Assembly: GCA_046154665.1 (NCBI GenBank)
Contig: JBJXFG010000023.1
Location: forward strand, 7,758 to 71,757
DNA: 64,000 nt
Origin: JAFLCM01 sp046154665
GTDB lineage: Bacteria; Planctomycetota; Phycisphaerae; Phycisphaerales; UBA1924
Direction of reading: 5' to 3'
A program made the position numbers and the translations under genes. The notes beneath the pieces were generated by a model, which was given only the letters and a program-made list of their open reading frames with translations, did no database searches and was not told where the DNA came from. Shown here in pieces: positions 16,104-23,975 of this stretch. Position 1 is the first letter of the stretch. Every line of letters begins with the position of its first letter.

Positions 16104-16117
16104 ACCCAAGCCTGGGA

Positions 16118-16831
16118 TTACTTCTTCTTGTCGCCGCCGCCCTTGGCGTCCTTGGCCGGGGCCGCGCCCTTCTTGTCGCCGCCCGCTTCGCCGTCGGCGG
16201 GCTTCTTGGCGGTGATGACCTCGGGCGACGCGGGGGCGCCTTCGACCGCGCCGGCCTCGGCCGTCGGGGCGACTTCTTCCTTCGTGATCTGGATGGCCGC
16301 GACCACGTCGTGCGGGTCGGAGGCGAGTTCAACGCCCGCGGGCAGCTTGATCTCCGCGGCGCTGATGGCGTGATCGACGTCGAGCTGCGAGATGTCCACG
16401 TCGACGTGGTCGGGCAGGGCCAGCACGGTGCATCGCACCGTCACCAGCGGCGTCGGGTGCAGCAGGATCGCGCCGGCCTTCTTGAGGCCGATCGATTCGC
16501 CGATGAGCTTGACCGGCACCTTCGACTCGATCTTCTCATCGAGGCTGACGCGGGCCAGGTCGGCGTGGACGATGTTCGTCCCCAGGTAGTCGAACTGCAG
16601 GTCCTTCAAGATCACCGTCTCGTCCTTCTGGCCCTTCATCTGCACCGTGAACACACGCTCGCCGCCGGTGAAGTAGCGGATGGCGCTGCGCGAATCAATG
16701 GTGATGTGCGAGGGCTCCTGCCCGTGCCCGTACATGACGGCGGGGAGACGCCCGGACTCCCGCTCACGCTTGGCGTAGCGGCTGCCGATCTTGCTGCGAA
16801 CCTGAGCTTCGAGAACGTGTGCGACTTTCAT
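16118..16831 (-). CDS. rplY: 50S ribosomal protein L25/general stress protein Ctc
   Basis: A 237-residue two-domain L25 of the Ctc type. The N-terminal 5S rRNA-binding domain (residues 1-95) has GRLPAVMYGHGQEPSHITID; the beta-rich C-terminal TL5 domain follows (VPVKLIGESIGLKKAG, LPDHVDVDISQLDVDHAI). A Lys/Ala/Gly-rich tail ends in DKKK. It lies between prs and pth, the usual bacterial order. Confidence 0.94.
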   Translation of the reverse strand: MKVAHVLEAQVRSKIGSRYAKRERESGRLPAVMYGHGQEPSHITIDSRSAIRYFTGGERVFTVQMKGQKDETVILKDLQFDYLGTNIVHADLARVSLDEKIESKVPVKLIGESIGLKKAGAILLHPTPLVTVRCTVLALPDHVDVDISQLDVDHAISAAEIKLPAGVELASDPHDVVAAIQITKEEVAPTAEAGAVEGAPASPEVITAKKPADGEAGGDKKGAAPAKDAKGGGDKKK

Positions 16832-16881
16832 GGGGTGCTCCGAATGGGTCTCGTGACTTGTGGCTTGTGTCTTGGGGATTC

Positions 16882-16909
16882 GCCGTGCGCCGTGCGCGAT
16901 GCGCTGTGC
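16882..16909. repeat. Heptad array GCCGTGC
   Basis: Four heptads (GCCGTGC twice, GCGATGC, GCTGTGC) in the 168-base gap between prs and rplY. The core is related to the GCGCANN arrays near rplI. Confidence 0.65.
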
Positions 16910-16935
16910 GCCGGATTGATTTCAACTTGATACCT

Positions 16936-16967
16936 CGATGCCGTGTTGCCGTGATGCCTTGATGCCT
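16936..16967. repeat. Octad array TGATGCCT
   Basis: Four octads (CGATGCCG, TGTTGCCG, then TGATGCCT twice). The unit is the reverse complement of the GGCATCGA type at 10351-10381. Confidence 0.65.
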
Positions 16968-16973
16968 TCCACT

Positions 16974-17001
16974 AGTGCCCAGTGCCTGGTGCCCAGTGCC
17001 T
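16974..17001. repeat. Heptad array AGTGCCC, downstream copy
   Basis: Four heptads (AGTGCCC, AGTGCCT, GGTGCCC, AGTGCCT). The array runs two bases into the prs stop codon. A copy differing at two of 28 positions lies at 18816-18843, so the glmU-like/prs pair is flanked by direct repeats. Confidence 0.75.
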
Positions 17002-17980
17002 ATCTCTTACTCTCCGCAAACCTCTTGAACAGCGCCGAAACCGACTTGTTCTCGTGGATGTGCCGGATCGCGTCGGCGAACAGCTTGCTCACGCACAGCG
17101 TCACCACCCGGTCGCGGATCGACGCCACACGCTGCTCGTGGGGGATCGTGTTCGTGACGATGATCCGGTCGATCGAGCTCTTCTTGATGCGCTCCACGGC
17201 GGGGCCGCAGAACACGCCGTGCGTCGCCGCCACCATCACCCGCTTGGCCCCCGCGTCTTTCAGCACGCGGGCCGCCTCGCAGATGGTCCCGGCGGTGCTC
17301 ACCATGTCGTCGACCATCAGCACCGTCCGCCCCTTGACGTTGCCGACGATCTGCGACGCCTGCACCTCGCTGCCGCTGATCCGCTTCTTAAACGTGATCG
17401 CCAGATCGCCCCCGAGGATGTCGGCGTAGCCCGTGGCCACCTTCACGTTGCCCACGTCGGGCGAGACCACCACCAGGTCCGGCAGCTCGCCGCGGATTTC
17501 GTCGAGATAGTCGACAAACACCGGCGCCGCCGCGAGGTGGTCCACCGGGAGATCGAAGAACCCCTGAATCTGCGCCGCGTGCAGGTCGAGCGCCACCACC
17601 CGGTTGAAGCCCGCCTGGGTGATGAGGTTCGCGACGAGCTTCGCCGTGATCGGGGTGCGCCCGCGTTCCTTGCGGTCCTGCCGCCCGTATCCGAAGTAAG
17701 GGATGACTGCCGTGACGCGCTTGGCGCTGCTGCGCCGCAGCGAATCCGCGAAGATGAGCAGTTCCATCAGGTTGTCGTTGACGGGGTCGCATGTCGAGAG
17801 GACGACGAAGCAGTCGCGCCCGCGCACGTCTTCCTCGATGTGGACGATGAGCTCGCCGTCGGGGAAGACTTCGGTGCGGGCCGTGCCCATGGGCAGGCCC
17901 AGGTGCCCGCAGGTGCGCTGGGTGAGGTCGATGAGGTTGCGACCCGCGAAGACCTTGAGTTCGCCGCCGTTGTCCGTCAC
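17000..17980 (-). CDS. prs: Ribose-phosphate pyrophosphokinase (PRPP synthetase)
   Basis: A 326-residue enzyme making PRPP from ribose 5-phosphate and ATP for nucleotide, His and Trp synthesis. Hallmarks are EVFPDGELIVHIEEDVRGRD, IPYFGYGRQDRKERGRTPIT, DLHAAQIQGFFDLPVDHL and the PRPP loop VLMVDDMVSTAGT. GTG at 17980 is chosen because GGAGGT lies 7 bases upstream, with no competing ATG. The GTG overlaps the stop of the upstream nucleotidyltransferase gene (GTGA), so both are co-translated. The stop codon is shared with a heptad repeat array. Confidence 0.96.
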   Translation of the reverse strand: MTDNGGELKVFAGRNLIDLTQRTCGHLGLPMGTARTEVFPDGELIVHIEEDVRGRDCFVVLSTCDPVNDNLMELLIFADSLRRSSAKRVTAVIPYFGYGRQDRKERGRTPITAKLVANLITQAGFNRVVALDLHAAQIQGFFDLPVDHLAAAPVFVDYLDEIRGELPDLVVVSPDVGNVKVATGYADILGGDLAITFKKRISGSEVQASQIVGNVKGRTVLMVDDMVSTAGTICEAARVLKDAGAKRVMVAATHGVFCGPAVERIKKSSIDRIIVTNTIPHEQRVASIRDRVVTLCVSKLFADAIRHIHENKSVSALFKRFAESKR

Positions 17981-18783
17981 GCGGCACCTCCCACTTTGGC
18001 CTTCTGCGAACCCGACAGACGCGAACGCAGAACCGCGTCCACCTCCGCCAACTGCTCCGGCGTGTTGATGCTCAACACGTCCTGCGGCGGCACCGCGTCG
18101 ATCACTTCCACCCTCTTGCCGTTCGCCATCAGCAGCGTCGGCACGTCCGTGATGTAGTACTCGCCCGAGCCTTCGTTGCGCTTCACGTTGGCGAGGCTGT
18201 CGAACAGTTCCCGCGTGCGGAAGCAGTAGTAGCTCGGGTTGACCTCGCGCACCGCCTTCTGCGCCGGCGTGCAATGCTTCTCTTCGACGATACCCGCGAA
18301 CCCGCCGCGATCATCCCGGATGATCCGTCCGTAGCCAGACGGATCGGCGATCACACTGGTCGCCAATGTCGCCGAAGCACCCGTCGAGTGGTGACGCTCA
18401 AGCAAAGCCCTCAGCGTGTCCGCGCGGATCAGGGGCCCATCCCCGGCCAAAACAAACGTGTCCCCCTCCTCACTATCCCCCGCGCCCGCCGGGGGGAACA
18501 GCCCCTGGGCACACCGCACCGCGTGCCCCGTACCCAGTTGCTCCTCTTGCAGCGCATACTCCACCGTGACGCCCGGCGCTGCAAACGACGCCAGACATTG
18601 CTTCACCACATCGCGCTGGTACCCCACCACCACCACGATCCGCGAGCACCCCGCCTCGGCGCACGCCTTCGCCACCCAGTTCACCATGGGCAGGCCCGCC
18701 ACCACATGCGCGACCTTCGGCAGGTCCGACCGCATCCGGGTCCCTTTCCCGGCAGCAAGGATGATGGCGGAGAGTGAACTCAT
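17977..18783 (-). CDS. GlmU-like nucleotidyltransferase (uridylyltransferase domain only)
   Basis: A 268-residue NTP-transferase with LAAGKGTRMRSDLPKVAHVVAGLPM, the nucleotide loop GTGHAVRCA and the metal-binding LAGDGPLI. These match the N-terminal pyrophosphorylase half of GlmU, which makes UDP-GlcNAc. The left-handed beta-helix acetyltransferase half is absent; full GlmU has about 450 residues. It may be a stand-alone GlcNAc-1-P uridylyltransferase, with acetylation done elsewhere, or use another sugar phosphate. Position next to prs mirrors the glmU-prs pairing of many bacteria. The ATG at 18783 begins the conserved domain. Confidence 0.8.
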   Translation of the reverse strand: MSSLSAIILAAGKGTRMRSDLPKVAHVVAGLPMVNWVAKACAEAGCSRIVVVVGYQRDVVKQCLASFAAPGVTVEYALQEEQLGTGHAVRCAQGLFPPAGAGDSEEGDTFVLAGDGPLIRADTLRALLERHHSTGASATLATSVIADPSGYGRIIRDDRGGFAGIVEEKHCTPAQKAVREVNPSYYCFRTRELFDSLANVKRNEGSGEYYITDVPTLLMANGKRVEVIDAVPPQDVLSINTPEQLAEVDAVLRSRLSGSQKAKVGGAA

Positions 18784-18815
18784 AGGGTGATCACGAACCA
18801 AATCTGCATCTCACC

Positions 18816-18843
18816 AGTGCCCAGTGCCTGGTGCCCGATGCCT
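18816..18843. repeat. Heptad array AGTGCCC, upstream copy
   Basis: Four heptads (AGTGCCC, AGTGCCT, GGTGCCC, GATGCCT) between tRNA-Gln and the glmU-like start. Matches the array at 16974-17001 in the same orientation at 26 of 28 positions. Confidence 0.75.
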
Positions 18844-18854
18844 ACCGACACAAA

Positions 18855-18925
18855 CAGGCCCGCATGGATTCGAACCATGTCAAAGTGAACCAAAATCACT
18901 TGTGCTACCGTTACACCACGGGCCT
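18855..18925 (-). tRNA. tRNA-Gln (anticodon UUG)
   Basis: On the minus strand the acceptor arms AGGCCCG and CGGGCCT pair, the D-arm reads GTGTAACGGTAGCAC, the anticodon arm is AGTGA-TTTTGGT-TCACT with anticodon TTG, and the T-arm contains GGTTCGAATCC. The discriminator is G and CCA is not encoded. The D-arm sequence is typical of bacterial tRNA-Gln. It lies upstream of the glmU-like gene on the same strand. Confidence 0.93.
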
Positions 18926-19505
18926 CCGTGGGAACGAATCAGCCCCGACCGGATGGTCCAGGGCGGGCTTCAGACATCCTCCGACCGTTCTGCCGGGCCC
19001 CGTCACGCGACGGAACGCCTTCAGAACCCAAACAAGCGAACCGAGCTGCGGTCCGCTGCCGGGCCAGCCAATCAAGGCCAGCTTCGGAAGGCGAAGCCGC
19101 GGCGAAACCCTCTCCGAGGCTCGGACCTGTCCATCAGCCGCGGCTGACAGGCCCCTGAACGTGCCTCATCTGCTTCCCTCTCAAAGAGAAAGAGGCAGAT
19201 TCGTCACGCTCGGCCCCTCGGGGAAAGGGGGGAAGAAGCATAGCAGCCTCCGCCCGGTTTCTCAACCTCGCCACGATTTCGTTTGGGTTTCGTCAGCGGA
19301 AACCCCGCCACGGCGCTCCGCGCAGGCGGTAAGCACCAACATCGCACCTGGCTCGCACGCTGACCGCTCCCATGGGGCCAGCCACGCTGGTCCGCGGTTG
19401 ACGGCGATAGATTTGAGACGCCGCGTGTGCAACTTCGTGCTAGCACCGCGGACTTCTCCTTTACTCGTGAAGCCTGCGCCCGACGGCGCCTTTCCGGAGC
19501 TCTTC
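18926..19505. other. Long intergenic region without a recognised gene
   Basis: A 580-base gap between divergent tRNA-Gln and the toroid gene. No frame looks coding. It contains a 14-bp perfect palindrome (19134-19147, TCAGCCGCGGCTGA), a 6-bp hairpin at 19081-19097 (GCTTCG/CGAAGC) and purine/pyrimidine-rich complementary runs around 19169-19197. It could hold a structured RNA, but I do not recognise tmRNA, RNase P, SRP or 6S RNA. Confidence 0.4.
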
Positions 19506-20705
19506 ATGCTGATCCGCATCACCGCCGCCGCCCTGCTTTTCTTCGCCGCCCCCGCCTTCGCCATCGACGAGGAGCACTTCGTCAAAGCCAGCGCGATGAT
19601 CACCAAAGCCTCAAACTGGCTTCGGTCGCAGCAGGACTCGGCGACCGGCGGGTGGTCGGTCAATCCTCAGCCCGATTCGCCGCAGTTGCCCGCCATCACC
19701 GGGCTCGTGCTCAACGGGCTGCTCATGTCCCCCGGCGTCGACGCAACCGACCCGGCCGTGCGCCGCGGCGTCGAGTTCATCCTCAAGTACCGCCAGCCCG
19801 ACGGCGGCATTTATGACCGCATCCTCCCTTCGTACAACACCGCGATCTGCCTGAGCGCGCTGGCCCGCGTCCGTGCGCCCGACGCCGCCGCCGCGATCGT
19901 GCCCGGCCGCGACTTCCTCACGTCGCTCCAGTGGTCCGAGGACTCTCTCAACGACCGCAACCGCGAGACCGGCAAGGTCGAACGCATCCACCCGTTCTAC
20001 GGCGGGGTCGGCTACGGCAACTCCAGCCGCCCCGACAACTCGAACCTCGCCATGTTCCTGCAGGCGCTGCGCGATACGGGGCTGAACAAAGAAGACCCGG
20101 CGTTTGCACGGGCCGTGGTGTTCCTCGAGCGCACGCAGATGCTCGACAGCGTCAACGACATGCCGTACGCCGACGGGAGCACGCAGGGCGGGTTCATCTA
20201 CGCCACGACGCCCGATGGCAAGCCGGAAAACCTCTCCGGGGGCGGCGTCGGCGAGAGCAAGGCGGGCACCATCGAGGAGACACTGAGCGACGGCACGAAA
20301 GCGTCGCGGCTGCGCTCCTACGGCAGCATGACCTACGCGGGCTTCAAGGGCTACGTCTACGCCGACCTGAAGCGCGACGACCCGCGCGTGAAGGCGGCCT
20401 ACGACTGGCTCCGCCGCAACTACACGCTGAAGGAGAACCCCGGCATCGGGACCGACGGGCAGTACTACTACTACGTCACCTTCGCGCGGGCGCTGCGGGC
20501 CTGGGGGACGACGACGATCACAACGCTGTCCGCCGACGGTAAGCCGGCGGAAACCCGCGACTGGGCGAATGACCTGATTGCGCATCTGGAAACGATGCAA
20601 AACCAGGACGGCTCGTTCAAGAGCGTCGACGACCGGTGGATGGAGAACAACCCGGTGCTGATCACGGCGTATGCGCTGATCGCGCTGCAGGAGGCGGCGG
20701 AGTAG
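19506..20705 (+). CDS. Secreted alpha/alpha-toroid (prenyltransferase/squalene-cyclase-like) protein
   Basis: A 399-residue protein with signal peptide MLIRITAAALLFFAAPAFA. The rest contains QW-like repeats (QQDSATGGW, YRQPDGGIY, QNQDGSFKS) of the six-hairpin toroid fold shared by squalene-hopene cyclases and prenyltransferases. The DXDD acid motif of true cyclases is not seen, and export from the cytoplasm argues against terpene chemistry. Such proteins are numerous in planctomycetes and their function is unknown. GGAG six bases before the ATG supports the start. The gene runs to within 28 bases of the PIN-domain gene on the same strand. Confidence 0.72.
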   Translation: MLIRITAAALLFFAAPAFAIDEEHFVKASAMITKASNWLRSQQDSATGGWSVNPQPDSPQLPAITGLVLNGLLMSPGVDATDPAVRRGVEFILKYRQPDGGIYDRILPSYNTAICLSALARVRAPDAAAAIVPGRDFLTSLQWSEDSLNDRNRETGKVERIHPFYGGVGYGNSSRPDNSNLAMFLQALRDTGLNKEDPAFARAVVFLERTQMLDSVNDMPYADGSTQGGFIYATTPDGKPENLSGGGVGESKAGTIEETLSDGTKASRLRSYGSMTYAGFKGYVYADLKRDDPRVKAAYDWLRRNYTLKENPGIGTDGQYYYYVTFARALRAWGTTTITTLSADGKPAETRDWANDLIAHLETMQNQDGSFKSVDDRWMENNPVLITAYALIALQEAAE

Positions 20706-20733
20706 AGGGACGAGCCGGCGCGCGGAGGACCAC

Positions 20734-21210
20734 GTGAAAGCCCGATCGACCGTCTACATCGAGACGACCATCCCGAGCTATTACCACGAGACCCGTACAA
20801 CGCCATGGGTGCGGGTGTGGCGCGCGCAGACGCGGCGGTGGTGGAGGTACGCGGGCCCTCAGTTCGAACTCGTCACGTCGGAGTATGTCGCCGCCGAACT
20901 CAAGCACGCCCCAGAGCACAAGCGCGCTGCTGCGGAACAACTGGTGCGCGGTCTCCCGTTCCTTGAAATCAACGATCGGATCGAGGCGTTGAGCCGCTAC
21001 TACATCGATCAGTTGGTCATGCCGGATGACGGCGCTGGCGACGCGGGCCACCTGGCGGTCGCGAGCGCGTACGGCGTGGACTACCTGCTGACCTGGAACT
21101 GCCGGCATCTTGCCAACGCGAACAAGTTCCGGCACATCCAGGTGGTCAACGACCGGCTCGGACTGCACACGCCGATGATCGTCACCCCCCTACAGTTGAT
21201 GCCGGAATGA
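20734..21210 (+). CDS. PIN-domain protein, probable VapC-like toxin
   Basis: A 158-residue PIN-fold protein of the group opening VYIETTIPSYY. Acidic residues expected in the RNase active site are visible in YIETT, VAAELKHA, GDAGHLAVA and DYLLTWN. Such proteins are usually toxins that cleave tRNA or rRNA. GTG at 20734 follows GGAGGA by 5 bases. The following small gene overlaps its stop by 4 bases (ATGA) and is the probable antitoxin, so here the toxin comes first. The catalytic metal residues differ slightly from classical VapC, so activity is inferred. Confidence 0.7.
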   Translation: MKARSTVYIETTIPSYYHETRTTPWVRVWRAQTRRWWRYAGPQFELVTSEYVAAELKHAPEHKRAAAEQLVRGLPFLEINDRIEALSRYYIDQLVMPDDGAGDAGHLAVASAYGVDYLLTWNCRHLANANKFRHIQVVNDRLGLHTPMIVTPLQLMPE

Positions 21211-21428
21211 AGAAGCGTCGCCGAACTCCGAGTTGCTTGCTCGACCCTGTGGTCGAAGAGGTCCGTCGCGCTCGTGCCAAACTGTGGCGTGAGAACGACG
21301 ACGACCCGGCTCGAGTCACCGAGGTCGCCCGCGAGGCCGCCCGCCGTCTGGGCATGAAGCCCGCGAAGGGATTCAAGCCCGCCCACATCTCGCTGCCAAA
21401 AATCCGTGCGAAGCGCTCCGCGGCGTGA
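21207..21428 (+). CDS. Small partner of the PIN-domain protein, probable antitoxin
   Basis: A 73-residue basic protein. DPVVEEVRRARAKLWRENDDDPARV is the pattern of short proteins found directly beside this PIN subfamily in many genomes. It probably wraps the toxin; no DNA-binding ribbon-helix-helix or AbrB domain is evident, so autoregulation is unclear. Its ATG overlaps the stop of the toxin gene. Confidence 0.6.
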   Translation: MKKRRRTPSCLLDPVVEEVRRARAKLWRENDDDPARVTEVAREAARRLGMKPAKGFKPAHISLPKIRAKRSAA

Positions 21429-21459
21429 ACACTGGGTGGCGCTGAGGCGTACCGCCCGC

Positions 21460-21696
21460 ATGCCCTACGTCAACGTCCGAATCACCAAAGACGGCGCCAC
21501 GCGCGAACAGAAGGCCCAGATCATCGCCGAGATCACCGGCATGCTGCAGCGCGTTCTGAACAAACGCCCGGAGCACACCCACATCGTGATCGACGAGATC
21601 GACACCGACAACTGGGGCTTCGCCGGCGTAACCACGACCGAGTACCAACGGCGAGCCAACGGGCCTTCCGCGGGCGGGGCCGCAACGAGCGCTTGA
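21460..21696 (+). CDS. 4-oxalocrotonate tautomerase-family protein
   Basis: A 78-residue member of the tautomerase superfamily. It starts MPYVNVRITKDGATREQKAQ, leaving Pro as the catalytic N-terminal base after Met removal. TGMLQRVLNKRPEHTHIVIDEI is the usual second half. These small hexameric enzymes interconvert keto and enol acids; the true substrate is unknown. The Pro position fixes the start at 21460. Confidence 0.85.
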   Translation: MPYVNVRITKDGATREQKAQIIAEITGMLQRVLNKRPEHTHIVIDEIDTDNWGFAGVTTTEYQRRANGPSAGGAATSA

Positions 21697-21833
21697 CGGA
21701 CTACGGATGCGGCCCGCGCCGTCCACGCCGACGATGAGCGGAGTCGGCGGAGCGAATCGTCGCGCTCACGGGGACGTTCGATCGCAAGCCCTGCCGGAGT
21801 CAGCCCTGCAGCGTGACGGCGTGAAGCGCACTT

Positions 21834-22565
21834 TCACTCCCAAGGCCACTTGAACCCGCCACCGCCTCCGCCCCCCCCGCTCGCGTCCGCCGTCTCGCTC
21901 CCCGCGCGGGAGCCCGGAGCCGGCAGGTTGGCGTCCTTCACTCGGGTGAAGCTCAGGCTCTCGGCCTGGCGTGTGGCCATGTTGATGCGTGAGTAGCGGG
22001 TCAGGCCGTCGCGCGTGGCGGCCACGAACAGCCAGCCGCCCTGCTTCTTCACCATCCCCTTGGTGTTGACAAGGCCCTTCCACACGCCGGTCTTGTCGAC
22101 AAACACACGGCGCCACGGCGTCGAACCGCTCTGGGCACCGTCGGCGACGAAGGCCTCCGCGCCCGGGGTCACTTTCACTTCAATGTTCGCGTACGTCGAC
22201 GCCGCGGGGTCGAGCCCGCCGAAGGTCATCGACGCGGTCTCGAAGGGCTGGTCGGTGGCGTCGGCGAGGTCCTTGTTCAGCCGCGCGACCTGATTGAAAT
22301 CACGCAGCCCGGTGACCTCATACGCCAGGGGCTCGTCGCTGGTGCGCCGGTACAGCATGTTCCGAGATCGGAACACAGCCTCGACCTTCGGAGCCTGTCG
22401 GCGATCGAGCGACTCGAAGCGGAACGTCGTGGGCGCGTCCCACCCGCCGGCCCGCGCAGAACTTGAGGGTGACGCGCCCTTGCCGCCGGAACTCGACGAG
22501 CAACCAGCGCCCACTCCGGCCACCAACACCAGAACGGCAAAAACAGCGAAACCCACAGGCTTCAT
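21834..22565 (-). CDS. Lipoprotein of unknown function
   Basis: A 243-residue exported protein. The N-terminus MKPVGFAVFAVLVLVAGVGAGC ends in a lipobox (VGAGC), so it should be lipid-anchored. The mature part is a mixed alpha/beta protein (LRDFNQVARLNKDLADAT, KKQGGWLFVAATRDGLTRYSRINMATRQAE) with a Gly-rich tail ending WPWE. I recognise no family. Confidence 0.65.
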   Translation of the reverse strand: MKPVGFAVFAVLVLVAGVGAGCSSSSGGKGASPSSSARAGGWDAPTTFRFESLDRRQAPKVEAVFRSRNMLYRRTSDEPLAYEVTGLRDFNQVARLNKDLADATDQPFETASMTFGGLDPAASTYANIEVKVTPGAEAFVADGAQSGSTPWRRVFVDKTGVWKGLVNTKGMVKKQGGWLFVAATRDGLTRYSRINMATRQAESLSFTRVKDANLPAPGSRAGSETADASGGGGGGGGFKWPWE

Positions 22566-22677
22566 GGCAATCCTCAGCACAAAGACACGGGAACCGATGC
22601 CCCACTGCTATCGGCAACTCGCGCCTTCTCGCCCCGGTTTTGCCCTCCGCATCTCCGCACCTCCGTCCCTTCCCCCC

Positions 22678-23850
22678 CTACCCCGGCACCCCCGCCATCC
22701 GCAGCAGCGTCGCCGGCGATTCGTTCTGCCCGGTCCGCGCGCTCAGCAGCGCCGCCTCCGCCGTGGCCAGCACCCCGGCCCAGTCGATCGGCTCGGCGGG
22801 CCCGCGACGGTCGAGTTCCATCCGCGCGTGCAGCCCGGCGATGGTCGCGGCGTCGCTGCCCGGCATCCCCAGGCTGACCCGCTCGCCCGGGCCGCCGGGG
22901 CCCCACAGACCGCCCGCCCGGGCCAGCGTGCCGAAGCGCTCCCGCGAGGCCGGCGCTTCGGCATCCAAGACCACGCCCGAGGGGTCGGTCACATGCACCG
23001 AGGCATCCGTGGCGTCGATCGTTCCGAGTTCGCCGACAATCCGCACGCGGCGTTCCCACGGTCCGGCACCGTCCGAAAGGGTGAGCGACGCCGCCACACC
23101 GCCGGGCATTCGCAGATTGGCGGTGAGGTCGCCGCGGAGCATCCGCAGTCGATCAGGCAACGCCAGGTGAACGCCCGTGCCAGCGGAACCCCGGGGCGTG
23201 ACCGCCGCCGCATCGATGATCTCCGGCACGCCCCCGGCCCCGCCGGGCAACGACACGAGCGCGGCACACGCGTCAACCAGCCGCGCCGCCAGCGAGCCCT
23301 CGCCGGGGCCGCAGCGGAACGAGATCGCCACGCACCGCGGCTTGCCGATGACGCTGAGCACCTCGACCACCTGCGTGAAAAGCGCCGACCGGCACCACAT
23401 CGGTGCTTGACGAACAATGCTGCCCCCGACGGTCCCCGCGCCGGCCGCTCCTCCACCCCCCGCGATCGAACTCGCGGCCCGGTCGAGCAGCGTCCCCGGC
23501 GAGGGCTCGAGCGTGACCACATCGATGCCGCGCGTGCGGCACGTCGACATCACCTGCGGATCATCCAGCGGCGCGACCGCACCGGGCCGATCGCCCTCTT
23601 CGGATACCGCCGAGAGCACCACGAAGATCCTTGCTTCGGTGGTGGCCAGGGTGTGGCGCAGATCCTGGATCGGGGCCTCGATGCCCAGCAGCGACGCCGC
23701 CTCGCGGGCCTTGTCAGAGCCGAGCACCGAACGAGGAAACCCCGCCGACGCGACGCGCCAACCACCCGACGCGGCCATCCGAACCGCGAACGCGGCCTGC
23801 ATCGGCTCGAGCCACACGACAGCATCCGCGAGTCCGGAGGGGACGGGCAT
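22678..23850 (-). CDS. Gfo/Idh-like protein of unknown function
   Basis: A 390-residue protein starting MPVPSGLADAVVWLEPMQAA. Its second half (LRMLRGDLTANLRMPGGVAASLTL, VRIVGELGTIDATDASVHVTDPSG, then ATIAGLHARMEL) follows the pattern of the substrate domain of Gfo/Idh/MocA oxidoreductases. The N-terminal Rossmann motif is too diverged to see, so NAD(P) binding is doubtful. No signal peptide. An ATG at 23850 is used because further upstream the frame runs into sequence without conserved features. Function not assigned. Confidence 0.5.
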   Translation of the reverse strand: MPVPSGLADAVVWLEPMQAAFAVRMAASGGWRVASAGFPRSVLGSDKAREAASLLGIEAPIQDLRHTLATTEARIFVVLSAVSEEGDRPGAVAPLDDPQVMSTCRTRGIDVVTLEPSPGTLLDRAASSIAGGGGAAGAGTVGGSIVRQAPMWCRSALFTQVVEVLSVIGKPRCVAISFRCGPGEGSLAARLVDACAALVSLPGGAGGVPEIIDAAAVTPRGSAGTGVHLALPDRLRMLRGDLTANLRMPGGVAASLTLSDGAGPWERRVRIVGELGTIDATDASVHVTDPSGVVLDAEAPASRERFGTLARAGGLWGPGGPGERVSLGMPGSDAATIAGLHARMELDRRGPAEPIDWAGVLATAEAALLSARTGQNESPATLLRMAGVPG

Positions 23851-23975
23851 CACGGCGAACGATACACCGGCGTGGGCCGGGCGTCGTGCCACCGCCGGCT
23901 CCGCCCTGGGTGACAGCGGTGCCGGGCCGTCAAGTCTCCGCACTTCGGCATGATCGAAAACACTGTCTTGATGCC

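Noticed and set aside
16974..18843. CRISPR array or IS element flanked by the repeats
   Set aside because: Only two copies 1.8 kb apart, with ordinary housekeeping genes between them and no transposase or spacers.
18926..19505. tmRNA, RNase P RNA, SRP RNA or 6S RNA
   Set aside because: None of the conserved cores of these RNAs could be found on either strand.
19506..20705. Squalene-hopene cyclase
   Set aside because: The QW-like repeats fit the toroid fold, but there is no DXDD motif, the length is too short and a signal peptide is present.
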